NCBI GenBank assembly: GCA_003439945.1
Contig: QVRM01003932.1
Location: 124,001 to 188,000, forward strand
Direction: 5' to 3'
Length of the DNA stretch: 64,000 nt
Source of the DNA: Dermanyssus gallinae
Lineage: Eukaryota; Arthropoda; Arachnida; Mesostigmata; Dermanyssidae
Below the pieces are notes generated by a model. The model was not told the DNA's origin, made no database searches, and saw nothing but the letters and a program-made list of their open reading frames with translations. This document shows, one piece after another, positions 43,820-54,329 of this stretch (the stretch's first letter is position 1; each line of letters opens with the position of its first letter). The position numbers and the translations under genes were made by a program.

Positions 43820-45330
43820 ATTTACTAACTCTCGGCATTCTCGTATTCGCATTGGAACTTTTTGATACAACGTGCTTAAACAACGATCGTGTAGAGGTGA
43901 TCAGATGTTCAGCAGCTCTTGGCGTCCCACTCCAGGGGGACGTAAAATGATCGGTCTAGGCAGACGAAACTGTTGCGAAACGTTGAATGGCAGTTGCCTA
44001 TTTGCCAAGATGACGCACCCCCGGTCTTCTTTCTTCTGTAAACGTTTGTATCATCATGTAAACAAAGCGTTTGCTGAGTGACTATACGGCAGACTGGGGT
44101 CATGCGTTCTGCAATGACTCCAAGTTGTTCAGAACGATGCACTACGTACAGCGCTTGCCCGTTGAAGGTTAAGCGGTGTCTCTCAGGCGCGCGTAAATCA
44201 TGGCATCCCAAGTGCACAAGGCTTGTAGAATCGCCGCGCTGCCAGTTATACGCGCCTGTTGCATGCTTGTAGCCTGGAGCACGTAACTGATGTTTTGTTT
44301 CGGTATCAGGCTAGTAGTAGTTGCGTTGTAGCTGATTCTACGATATATTTTTTCATATATTTTCACTGCGTGGGATAAGCTTCCACACTGCTTCCGTCTG
44401 GAACCAGAAGCCAGTAGCAAACAAATTTCTTTGCAGGGTATAATAAGTCTGGATTAGGGAAGATGTCGGGGACCTACCCCTTGTGAAACCTTTTCATTTG
44501 CACAACGAATCAATAAATATGAACGAACTGATCAATGAGTGGTAACAAAGGTACCAATGTGTCATGTCGGGAATGAACTCACGACCTCAAACATTGGTGC
44601 TACTTAATTTTGACTAGGCATTGAAGTCGCTTTGTTCTGACGAATGACGTCCATATCCTGGAATCTGCGCCACACTTTTTTTACACTCAGTTAGAACGAT
44701 AAATGTTATCTGTCCTAATTTGAAGAACTTCTGTAGTTCAATAAGATTGTCAACACTACTGTAAATCGACATAAAATCACCCACCTCGACCTTCCATATT
44801 TCTTTCTATTTCTTGCTGAGAGCATGGTGTTATGATGAGTAAACGATCTACATATACCTAACTGCTACAAATGATAATGGCAGAGCAATGATGTTGGAAG
44901 AACACGCAACATGTTTGTACATAGACTTTAAACAGCCACTTTTCCTGCGCTTGGGTGTTCAATAGGTATTCAATACGTCAAATATTAATAGGTCTTTTTG
45001 TTGGAGTAAAGAAAAAAGCGTTAAATTATCTCGGTGCATAAATGCGTACTTCCTAAGCGCTGGTGCAACGGTACTGACCTATACCCTTATATGAGGGTAG
45101 ACCTTGTTCAGCTATAAGCTATGTATCTTGAGAATGATAAAATATTTGCAAATTATGTACACAATATATTCATAAAATACTATAAATGAGATGTGAAATA
45201 AACGGAACTTTTTGATGCAACTATGAATAATCTCCACAGTTGAACAAACATCACACAAAAACGTATACGGAGCATGTCAAGAATGTAATTTCCTATAGGA
45301 TGTAACGTCAAATTCCAGACAGATGGAGTG
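43820..45330. other. no gene seen
   Basis: Intergenic; open frames at 43909-44217 and 44169-44420 (-) have no recognisable content. Confidence 0.5.
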
Positions 45331-45421
45331 GATAGATAGATAGGTTTTAATATTTTCCTGAGTGCTTTACATTTGTATAGAGGTTCGCAGCTCCTCAAAG
45401 CCATCAAAGTCTAGTACGGAG
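45331..45421 (-). mobile_element. LINE-B 3' end fragment
   Basis: About 90 bp matching, on the minus strand, the 3' end of LINE-B at 49080-49170: GGCTTTGAGGAGCTG, GAACCTCT.TACAAATGTAAA and AATA(T)TAAAACCTATCTATC. The tail is (CTAT)n, seen as GATAGATAGATAG at 45331. Confidence 0.85.
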
Positions 45422-45569
45422 TAGCCTACTACATCAGCAACTAAGACAGAAAACTCGTTTCAATCATTAAGCATTATCATTTGCTGACCTGCCGTTCTAC
45501 TGAGAGAGGAAGTGCAGAGATCTTTGTTGCAGTGCCAAACCAACCGAGTGGTACATAGCATACTCATAA

Positions 45570-46025
45570 AAGGGTCACATTGTATCTCACCTCCGTGTAC
45601 ACGGATGCATTTGCCTGCTCGGCTGTCTGCGATGTACTGTGAAAAGGTCGTTCCCATATTGTTGATACCCAAATGGGGAAAAGGAGTTGACAAACTCCAG
45701 CGATTAACCACTACAGAAAACGTTATCTGCCGCACCTAAGTGACCCTCTCGGCAAGAATTGATCGCTTTTGTCTTCCGTGAATTCACTTGAAGTTCCTTA
45801 CTCTTTAGGTAGGTTTTAATGTCGCCGGCAATACGTCGGATATCCCCGAAGGTCGCAGTGCGCAGCCATGACGACCTCCGCATACATTATGACAACTGCT
45901 TTTCTAAACTTGTTCCGCACAGCACTAGGTCAGCGGTAAGTTATGAACGCAAAGCAGGTGAGCGGGTTTCCCTGCAGGATCCTCTAGTTGTTTGCCGAAG
46001 GTGTATCGTCTCGCTGCCCCAAATA
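45570..46025 (-). pseudogene. older LINE-A copy, 3'-proximal part of the RT
   Basis: The minus strand reads NRWSLSTPFPHLG where LINE-A at 1684-1740 is frameshifted. The YADD site is mutated (45876-45892 reads YAEV). It aligns with 1580-2056 of the window. It is interrupted at 46026-46544 and continues at 46545. Confidence 0.8.
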
Positions 46026-46034
46026 TCTATTTCA
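46026..46034. repeat. 9-bp target-site duplication, left copy
   Basis: TCTATTTCA, repeated at 46536-46544. The base-by-base alignment of the older LINE-A copy is continuous if one copy plus the insert is removed. Confidence 0.85.
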
Positions 46035-46535
46035 TCATATGCATATAACATAGGCAATTATACAGATTATACAATTATACAGTCATCTGCTCGCGGCATG
46101 TTATTCGAGAGAGGCGGTGCAGTGATCCCTTCGCAAGGGCCAGGCAGGCCTACGCATGAAGCTTTGTGCACGCCTTAGAGCACACTCGACAGATGCACTC
46201 CGTGCACTCCTCGTGGAAGCTCGTGTTTGAACAGGCCAGCTGATGATAGCCATAAACTTCTGTATCTGGTATAGACGTGACGATTGTTACATGCAAGACC
46301 AGACCAGAGGTGAAACGCACTGAAAATATCCAGGTCTCCAACCTGTCGTCGGACTTGTTCAACTTTATTTTCCCATTCCGAGATAAAGCTCTTGAATGGT
46401 ACTGTACGCGGCGTCTTCAACCCCAATCAACTAGTGCACAGCCTGAAATTAGGTACACAAAGCGGCTCCTTGCCTTCATTGTCAGGCAAAGTACTCACTT
46501 CATGTATATTGTGAAACACCTTTCAAGCAGACACG
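46035..46535 (-). mobile_element. younger LINE-A copy inserted in the older one, 5'-truncated
   Basis: About 501 bp with only the C-terminal module and 3' tail. It has RHVYTRY (46250-46280), YGYHQLACSNTSFHEECTEC then ICRVCSKACTKLHA (46150-46240), matching the LINE-A C-terminus. It is truncated at the equivalent of position 1485 of the other copy. Its AT-rich tail is at 46035-46090. Frames are broken. Same orientation as the host copy. Confidence 0.85.
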
Positions 46536-46544
46536 TCTATTTCA
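46536..46544. repeat. 9-bp target-site duplication, right copy
   Basis: TCTATTTCA, at the truncated end of the nested insert. Confidence 0.85.
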
Positions 46545-46790
46545 AGGTAGTCCTCAGCGAAGAAGCAGCCTAAGATTAAAACCACCCACTCCAGCTTGTC
46601 GAAACGAATCAACCAGTGTTTTTCCAACACCCGTATAACCTCATACTGGAGGAGTACATCGATCACGTCATTTGAACCTTGATCCTTCCGGAACTTGGAT
46701 TGCTATAGTGAAGGGGCTTTCTCCACAGTTAGAGATACTCTCTCTCTCTCTCTCGCTTTCTATGGCCATCTTAACAAGTATCTTTAATAA
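46545..46790 (-). pseudogene. older LINE-A copy, 5'-proximal part of the RT
   Basis: Continues from 46026. It aligns with 2050-2350 (AAGGTAGTCCTCAGCGAAGA against AAGGCGGTCTTCAGCAAAGA, and GGGGCTTTCTCCACAGTTAG). A CT run (46738-46756) interrupts it. Confidence 0.75.
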
Positions 46791-46954
46791 TATAGCTTCA
46801 ACAATGCTGATAATATTATAAAAAAACGTATTCGTGCCGTGGGTATTTGAAGCACATGCTACCGTATGTATAACTAGGGGCACGTGGATATATTTGTAAA
46901 CGCGTGTCATTGCGCTTTGTCGTAAAGTTGTATCTCGCAACAGGAGGCAGCCGC

Positions 46955-47760
46955 TTTCCAGATCAATAATTATAATCAATTTGTTGACTGCCGTATTAAG
47001 CCGGGTGGAGATTTGGCACTGATTATCAGAGATGATTGTGTGGTGCGGGAGCGGAACGATCTCAAACTACTCCTCCCGGCAGACTCTCGATGTGAAAGTA
47101 GTTTTGTTGAGGTGTTCCGATCATCAGAGCCGATCATCAGAGCACGGTTGTGGGAGCATTCTACAGGCAACCGTCAAGGAGGTCCTTGGACTTTTTGTAT
47201 GCACTAGAAGAATTACTCCCAAAAATTGACAGGCTAAACACAATCTGCCTTGGTGACGCGAACATCATCTTGTTAGATAGGAGCGGGCCGCATGTAACTG
47301 ACCTAAAATGCTTACTACACCCGTATATAACTTTCGAGAGATTATTGGTCTGCCGACTAGGGACGCTTGTACGGACACTGCCCATGGCGAACGTATCACC
47401 GAAACATGCATAAATCACATTTACTGCAATGTTCCACCCAAGTCAATTATCGCCTCCGGCGTTCTTAGAACCACTTTCTCTGACCACTTCACCAAACTAA
47501 TTAGTCTACAATCTAAGCCATCGGCAGCCAACGAGTGTTCAAAATGCAAACTTTACTATGATCAAATAATCGCCGAACTGTCGTCGTCTATCTGGGACGA
47601 CCTATGGGGGCTACATGACGCCAACGAGGTATTTGAATTGTTTAGAGAAAGAGTTATGTTGGCGGTCAAGCGTAATAATACTAAGATCAAGAATACTAGG
47701 CCGAGGAACGCAATTAAAAAAACTGGGTAGCACCGGAATCATATGCCCTTATTAAAGAGA
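46955..47760 (+). pseudogene. LINE-B endonuclease domain
   Basis: An APE-type endonuclease read through three frames: KPGGDLALIIRDDCVVRERN (about 46997), GAFYRQP (47151) then TICLGDANIILLD (47246), and ETCINHIYCNVPPKSII with FSDHF (47397-47490). The GDxN and SDH motifs of the exonuclease-endonuclease-phosphatase fold are in order. Two frameshifts separate the blocks. It ends in W.APESYALIKEK (47726-47760), the expected linker toward the RT, then meets an internal deletion. Confidence 0.8.
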
Positions 47761-49011
47761 AAGAACATACATATACATTATCTTGATCAACACAATGTAC
47801 TCAATCGCCGACAGTTTGGATTCCGCCCTAAAATGTCCACCACCGTCCCTGTTATGAGCTTCGTAAATGACGTCCGTCAAAGTCTTGAGAAGAAGAAAAC
47901 GGTTGCTGCTCTATTTGTTGACCTGAGAAAGGCGTTTGATACCGTCGACATTAATATTCTGATTACCAAACTAGGAGCCTATGGAGCTGACGAACGTGTT
48001 CAATCGTGGGTACGTTCTTTTATGTCAGAAAGACAACAAATGGTGCAGATCGGGCAGAAGTTTTCAGATATCGAGAACATATCAGTTGGAGTAGCTCAAG
48101 GGAGTATCGGCGGCCCACTGCTGTTCAATATATTTATCAACGATATATTTGAAGTACCAAAACACGGCCGACTGACCCTATTTGCTGATGATACCACAGC
48201 ACTCTTTGTCGGCGATTCCCGACAAGAGGTAGAGCAGATCATTAAAGAAGACCTTAAGCGACTTTCAGATTGGTTTAGAGCCAATGGCTTGTCCGTGAAT
48301 TGGTCGAAAACCGGTGTTATCCAGTTCTTATTGCCGAGAGGTGTCCTAAGTATGAACAATGAGACATTTCAATGCGGAAACCACACTCTTAGGATGATGA
48401 ATGAGACAAAATTCCTAGGCGTTGTCCTGGATTCCCGGTTATCGTTTAAAGCTCATACAGATCACATTCGTAAAAAGATTGTAGGGAGCATTGCTGCTCT
48501 GTTCAAGAGTCGTAATATTCTGCCCCGTGATTGTCTGCTCGCCATGTACTACGCCTACGTTCATAGTTATCTGACTTACGCAGTCGAAATATTTGGAATG
48601 ACTTATATGCGTTTTTTATGCCCCATACATCGCTTGCAAAAAAGAGCCTTGCGCGTAATATGGGGATATCCACCATGGGAGTCCCTTCGTTATAAATACG
48701 TAGAGATGTCGATTCTGCCTTACCCTCTGCAAATAGAGATGTCTGTCGTAATAGAGATCAAACGAATTTTAATGGGACTTCATCCCAACCTGCTCAATCT
48801 TTCCCATTCGACATCAACCATGAACACAAGGGGATCACACACACAACTTCTGATCTTGTCTACAGCTTCATGTAACCAATCTCGTTTCTCAATATCAAAT
48901 CTCGGTGCCACATATTGGAACAAGCTCCCCGCAGATGTGCGCGCAACCTCTTCTTTGACAATATTCAAACAAAGTGCGAAGCAATACTATTTAGGTACCT
49001 TACTAACATAA
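47743..49011 (+). pseudogene. LINE-B reverse transcriptase (422 codons, open)
   Basis: Jockey/CR1-type RT: LDQHNVLNRRQFGFRPKMST, VAALFVDLRKAFDTVDINIL, VGVAQGSIGGPLLFNIFIND, the catalytic LTLFADDTTALFVGD (FADD codons at 48181-48192), LSVNWSKTGVIQF and TKFLGVVLDSRLSFKAHTDH, then a C-terminal region ending NLGATYWNKLPADVR. The frame is intact and catalytic residues are present. The first RT blocks and the endonuclease-RT linker are missing, because about 47760 joins directly to the QFGFR region. The ATG at 47743 is only an artefact of that deletion. Confidence 0.9.
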
Positions 49012-49173
49012 GCCGAACATGATAATAATTATAATGACAGTAAATAAAATTATAAAAAGACATGCAATATAAACACTCCATACTAGCCTTTGGTGGCTTT
49101 GAGGAGCTGTGAACCTCTGTACAAATGTAAACCACTTATGAGAATAATAAAACCTATCTATCTATCTATCTAT
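49012..49173 (+). mobile_element. LINE-B 3' UTR and (CTAT)n tail
   Basis: After the stop: AT-rich sequence, then GAACCTCTGTACAAATGTAA, AATAATAAAACC and (CTAT)n at 49154-49173. The same end occurs at 45331-45421 (-) and 50430-50512 (+). The short tandem tail is a non-poly(A) LINE terminus like those of CR1/L2-type elements. Confidence 0.88.
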
Positions 49174-49177
49174 TATC

Positions 49178-49690
49178 GGACAAATAAAAATAGTATAAGG
49201 TGGGTGCGCTCATTCATCTCTGAAAGGCGTCAAGTTGTTCAAATTGGACAATCTCTTTCTTATATAGAAAATATATCAATTGGAGTGGCCCAAGAAAGCA
49301 TCGGTGCTCTGCTATTGTGTAATATTTTTGTTAACGAGATTTTGAATATTCCAAATCATACTAAACTAAGCCTTATTTGCTGACGACACAACGGCTCTAT
49401 TCGTGGGCGATTGCCCCCCAACAGGTTCAGGCAATGATTCGTGAGATTATTGAAAAGCTATCCCTATGGTTCAGAAATAACGGCCTTAGCTCTTAGTGCT
49501 CCCGTTACCATACCTAATTAAATGTACCATAGTTATCAAAATAAAACGTTTTCTTCTTGGTCACCATCTAAACCTGGTTGGCCTTATCCAATCTGCAAGA
49601 ACTCAAAACACCCGAGGCTCGGCATCTCACTTGCTTATTGTCTCCTCGGCCATGTTTTGCGGCAAGGTTTGCACTCTGTAATCTAGGTAC
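49178..49690 (+). pseudogene. second LINE-B copy, diverged RT relic
   Basis: It starts just after the first copy's tail: RWVRSFISERRQVVQIGQ, ISIGVAQESIGALLLCNIF, then a frameshift and LFADDTTALFVGD. Next an internal deletion joins the N-N-G-L-S block to the C-terminal VIKIKRFLLGHHLN and NTRGSASHLLIVSSA. Clearly more diverged than the upstream copy. Confidence 0.8.
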
Positions 49691-50060
49691 TGTAGGATAG
49701 CAATGTCCGTTAAGCAACGCGGGCATAGACAGCGTCGGTTGGCGGCAATGCCGAAGCAAGCTAACTATATGGCGCCAAATAGAAGATGCCGCCATCCTAC
49801 TAGCGAAGACCCTGGGAAGTCACTAATAAGCGGGAAATCTGTGAGTATGTAAAGAGGCATGAGAATAAATTAGTCAGTAGTCGTTTGTTCGAGCCAGGCA
49901 GAGGACGTGTGTTGTTTGAGCGAGAGAATGGCGAACTCGTAACGGTCGCCGCCCAGCCATGGGGGTGGTGGACACTACAGGTACTACTTTGTGGATTAAG
50001 TGTCCTAGGAACTTTTAGATCGCTCAGTCAATTCAAAAACACTGCGAGTACGCATTGTCT
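49691..50060. other. unassigned, between repeats
   Basis: No clear feature. It may be the upstream part of the family C element, but the other family C copy does not extend far enough to test this. Confidence 0.4.
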
Positions 50061-50156
50061 CACCTTACTTGCGTCTGATTAAACCAGCACCATTTAAACG
50101 TGTACACAATCCATAGATAAATAATTGTAATTACACGAGATACTAAGGTGATAATG
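50061..50156 (+). repeat. repeat family C, copy 2, left part
   Basis: Matches the minus strand of 42869-42964. It is interrupted after GATACTAAGGTGATAATG by a LINE-B fragment. Confidence 0.8.
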
Positions 50157-50512
50157 CCCATTCGACATCCACCATAAACACAAGGGGATCATACAAACAA
50201 CTTCTCATCTTGTTTGCAGCTTCATGTAACCAATCTCGTTTCTCAATATCAAATCTCGGTGCCACATATTGGAACAAGCTTCCCCCAGATGTGCGCGCAA
50301 CCTCTTCTTTGACAATATTCAAACAAAATGCTAAGCAATACTATTTAGGTACCTTACTCTAGTACAAGCCGAACACGATAATAATCATAATGACAATAAA
50401 TAAAATTATACGAAGACATGCAATATAAAAAACTCCATACTAGGCTTTGAGGAGCTGAGTGAACCTCTGTACAAATGTAAACCACTCATGAGAATAATAA
50501 AACCTGTCTATC
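50157..50512 (+). mobile_element. LINE-B 3' fragment inserted in family C
   Basis: 356 bp, nearly identical to 48810-49160: ATCAAATCTCGGTGCCACAT, GTGCGCGCAACCTCTTC and TAAAACCTGTCTATCTA. It is 5'-truncated inside the RT C-terminus. TAATG occurs on both sides (50152-50156 and 50513-50517), a probable 4-5 bp target duplication. Confidence 0.85.
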
Positions 50513-50517
50513 TAATG

Positions 50518-50638
50518 TATAAAATCTTGCTGTAACTTGTACATATGTTTCGCACTAGCCATGTGGCTATATGAAGTTGTAACACAAATGAGAAACTACA
50601 ATTAAGAATAAATGAACGTCATATCACATCATATCATT
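50518..50638 (+). repeat. repeat family C, copy 2, right part
   Basis: Resumes family C (GCACTAGCCATGTGGCTATA, GAAGTTGTAAC, AATAAATGAACGTCATATCA) to its 3' end. The two parts total about the length of the uninterrupted copy at 42751-42964. Confidence 0.8.
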
Positions 50639-50639
50639 T

Positions 50640-51007
50640 AATAAACCGAAACGTAGTTTTATTTAGATAAATTGTTTGAGATAAAGGTTATCATTGCGGC
50701 TATTTTTGAATGAGTGTTGCTTAATACCTAATTAGCGGGTAAAAGTGGATACAGTCAGGCAACATCGATTTAATCTGACATTACATCTAAGCAAAAGTCC
50801 CAGTAGCATGTAAGTCAATACTGCTCACGGCAACGTTGTGAAAGCATTTATACAATAGTGGTAATGCATGGCCTCCAAATCACAGCTAGTCCGATTACAG
50901 CCCACTGATATCGACGATGTGAATTCAAATATGTGTTTATACCATATACAAATGCTGACAGCGTCGCGGTCTATACACTATGGCGTGCATGTGCAATCAC
51001 TCTTTCA
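50640..51007. other. no feature recognised
   Basis: AT-rich filler between repeats. Confidence 0.4.
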
Positions 51008-51063
51008 ATTGTCTCCTCTGGTCGCAAGGCGCAGGCGAATGCATCACGCAGACCGGGCTTGAC
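51008..51063 (-). mobile_element. SINE-1 fragment (5' half of head)
   Basis: The minus strand reads AAGCCCGGTCTGCGTGATGC then ATTCGCCTGCGCCTTGCGAC and AGAGGAGAC, the first half of the SINE-1 head. The B box is missing. Confidence 0.7.
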
Positions 51064-51084
51064 AGCTGAATATACTTTAATTCT

Positions 51085-51330
51085 AGACTATCCTCCGTCC
51101 CCTACGGGCTTAAAACTGAACCTGAGGTATATGCTCCGAGGGGATATCTAGGGTTGCCTTAACAGTCCTTGTGGCAGCATGGCCGCTAACTCTCAGCGGT
51201 ATGATCTATCATCTGTTCTCAATGAGCATCGCTCAAAGAAAATTCGATCGACAACAGGGATCAAACCGGCTGCATCCCCGTAGATGACAATCATGACTAA
51301 CGCATTAGTCCCTTAGACCACGCCGCCACA
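51085..51330 (-). mobile_element. SINE-2 (tRNA-headed), copy 2
   Basis: Minus strand: GGCGGCGTGGTCTAAGGGA (A-box region, 51309-51327) and GGTTTGATCCC (B box, 51257-51267), then a body shared with 35115-35450. The head resembles a Leu/Ser-type tRNA in its A-box region, but no complete cloverleaf is claimed. Confidence 0.7.
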
Positions 51331-51339
51331 GGATATCCT

Positions 51340-52320
51340 ATCGAAATTGGTTAGAAGGTTAGAGTTAATAATCCACTCTGCTGACACGCCACAGGCGCGT
51401 ATCATTTATTTGGTAGTCGACGTTGTTCTGAGTATGGAAACCTCTTTTATCCTCCATCAAAACGTACTCTGTATTTGTAAAAAATATGTCTTCGGTTACT
51501 CTTTCTGAGGTTAGTGTACTAGTTGTAGCTGAGACAAGTATGTAATTATTTGCGAGTTGGTGCGAGGCGGTGCCTCTGAGCACTTACCCTTCCATCGAGC
51601 ATTTAAACAAGGTTGCTAGAATTATATATGTTGTTTCATTTTTAAGTTAATCTTTGATTGATTTATACATTTTTCCACATTCATATTATCGATAGCACTA
51701 GCATGTTTTACATAGAAGTGAAGCATTCAAGTATGGTTGGAGAAGGTACAGATCGCAGGCTTTGCACAAAGTCTGCACAAGCACTTACTGAAAACTTTGA
51801 CAAACTTCTCATGCGTGCATATACTCATATGGCAACAAATAATTTTTAAACCGGCTATCAGGCAAATATACTTAAAGTTGTTCAGGCGTTTGACTTCATT
51901 GCCTGTGTCTTGCCTGGGTCCGTGTGCTTCTTAAGTATTCCGTTTTTTTGCAGAAATGTTTGCAATCGGCAAACCAACATCGCCAGTAATCGCCATTCTA
52001 TATCGAGGGGAACCCTTGTCCTTGAGGGCAAACAGAAAAAATTAAGATGGGCTGCTTCTGGAGCGTCTTCTGTGTTAGGTTAGGGCCTGTTGTCTTTCCC
52101 TTCAAACTTCGTTTGCTTCCAAACGTCAGCAACCCCAAAGACCCTGGCGAGCTTCAATGATTACTTCGGCCCATACGAACTGCGCTTGCAGCATCTCTAC
52201 TGTGATAAGACGCGCAGTAGAGGATTTGCCTGTTTTAAACCGTTCTACCAAAATTGTGCCTACCTTCCTGCCTTTCCTTTTAAAAGTGTGCTTGGCTTCA
52301 CCTTTTCTTCAGCGTTGTGG
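51340..52320. other. no gene seen
   Basis: Nothing recognisable; short frames at 51658-51934 and 52090-52320 lack motifs. Confidence 0.5.
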
Positions 52321-52569
52321 TTACCGTTGTGGTCGGACTCGAGTATTTCGCAGTATTGAGGCTGTTACCTGTGAACACCATACGGTTTTCCTACCTCTGT
52401 GTAATCTTTTGACACCCTGAGGCTTACCATTATATAGTACAGTCACTCTATTCCAAAAATAAGTTAGTTCGAATGCTATTATGTGCAGTAATGTTCCTGT
52501 TGCCGTCATTATCTTTTCTGTAAGCGCCTTGTGCTCAATTAACGCTCTAATGCCTTTGGCCGCTACCAC
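52321..52569 (-). pseudogene. small LINE fragment (LINE-A-like)
   Basis: Minus-strand VAAKGIRALIEHKALTEKI resembles VAADGIQVIWEHLSLSQLEK of the relic at 33483-33794. Only this short block is similar, so the call is tentative. Confidence 0.4.
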
Positions 52570-53985
52570 AGTGAATTAATAGAGTTTTTTTACGGGAGAC
52601 ATGCGAAATAGATGGATGCCATTGAAAACTCGGCCGGAAGATGCTCGGAGCACCAGATACCACCGGCCCGACATATTATTTAGGCCATAGCCACTTAAAC
52701 TGCGATAAACATTTACAGTAACTTTAAGCTGTTGCAAAGGCAACTGTTTGTATTGCGGCAGTGGCACTCCTCTGCCTCATGATTGTTACGAGAGAGAAGA
52801 AGGGAAATCTACGGCAGTATATTAAACAGAGCAAACGAGAAGAAGTAAAAGGCATTATCCGAATAAGTAGAAGCAGACGTCTGGTGACTTCCGTACTAGA
52901 TGGTAGTGAGAAAATCGGACGAAGAAGGCAAAATATTCCCGTTGACCTAGCGGAGAAGACCATAGTGGATCTTTTTTCACCACCAAGCCGACAGACCCGG
53001 CACGCCATTCAAGTACAGAGTGGAATGATATGCCACCGATCATTGAGCGGGTATATCATTCACAGTGGCATGTTATAATAATGATGCAAGTGGTACCTGC
53101 CAGGTCTGGGGGAGCATTACACAGCATAACATCTGAAAACTGAGAAGAATGTGAGACCGAAACGGTGTCGCTATGAACCCAACGTTCGTTGGTAGTCGGT
53201 TTCGACAAAAATATAGAAATATATATATTGATTACCCTTATTTTTGGCGATAGCTGGCATTCTCAATAATCCTGTTCAAGTAGTTCCAAATGTGAATACT
53301 ATAAGCGCAATTTCATGCATCACCGTAATTTGCGTAAATTGATTTCTAGCCTTAGAAGTTGCGTAACTAAATTTACCTCAGGCCAACGCACTTCCTCTGC
53401 ATCCGGTAGGCGCCACCAGCCGAAAAGGATTGTTTGTCACCTACGCTCATCTAGGTTGTATCATTCACCTTCTACGTGCACTCGAAACAGCTTTATCACC
53501 TTTGCCACCGTACGACTGTCTCGACAGGACTCAGATCTACATCTTCGGATATTCCCCAGATGTGAGCTTCAAACCAAACACGTTTATCAAAATCAACTAG
53601 TGTCAGCACTTGCCTATTATTGTAAACTATAATCAACTTGTTTTGACTTCTATATATATATTGAAGACTCCCATGGGTGGGATGGTGTAAATAATATTTA
53701 TTTTATTATTGTTTTAATAATATCTATTAATAGATATTTAACATGTTTGCAGTTACTGTCTTATGGTTCCACCTCAAGTCATTGTAGCGGCGCTGAGTCT
53801 TCATCTTTATGTCTTTAGGAGAAACACAATTTTCGTCGTACTTGGACTTTCTAACGTCAAATTTTCTTTGAGTGACACTGAAATCGTTCGCCTCCGGTAT
53901 GGTGTCGCAGCACTACTGTATGTTTGTATTGCTTGCTACGTCTGTCGGTCTCCAACACAACAACTGACAAGTATTCGCCCACGTT
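52570..53985. other. no gene confirmed
   Basis: One plus-strand frame at 52761-53078 (105 codons, rich in Lys/Arg/Glu) is open but starts at GTG and matches nothing I know. A near-palindrome AATATCTATTAATAGATATT sits near 53728. Confidence 0.4.
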
Positions 53986-53988
53986 CGA

Positions 53989-54324
53989 TCATCTTCCCCA
54001 TGTTTGTTTAAAAAGCGAGACCGCAGCGAAATGAAAACAGCCACAAGAAAACTTATCGTCATGCAGATTACTCAAAACAAAACATCCATCGTTACACGTA
54101 GCTGGGTCATAGTCTAAATGGCAGTCAGTGGTACCTTTCATTTTGCCGTCACTTTTGGTCACGGATGAACGTTTTACAGAAGCAATTTCGGCGTTTTTTT
54201 GCTTTCTTAGCACATCCTATAGCCGTTCGACCACGACACCGTGACCGTGACTTATGAACGGATAGTACGCGGAAGAGCACGTAATAATAGTAAGCGTCGT
54301 CATCGCGATCCACACGATCGTCAT
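53989..54324 (-). pseudogene. possible small secreted cysteine-rich (EGF-like) product, one in-frame stop
   Basis: From ATG at 54324-54322 (ACCAAGATG context, A at -3) the frame gives MTIVWIAMTTLTIITCSSA, a credible signal peptide, then YYPFISHGHGVVVERL and a TAG. The same frame continues with CHLDYDPATC, NDGCFVLSN and FSCGCF: C-x8-C-x3-C-x13-C-x-C, close to the first five cysteines of an EGF-like domain. The sixth cysteine is absent before the frame ends, so a splice site may follow. It could be a pseudogene, a real gene with a sequencing error, or chance. The gap between TAG and any GT is too small for an intron. Confidence 0.3.
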
Positions 54325-54329
54325 CTTGG

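Noticed and set aside
47308..47730. Separate endonuclease gene
   Set aside because: It is the third frame of the LINE-B endonuclease relic directly upstream of its RT, not an independent gene.
52761..53078. 105-codon charged frame as a gene
   Set aside because: It starts at GTG with no ATG near the beginning, no recognisable domain and no supported splice sites.
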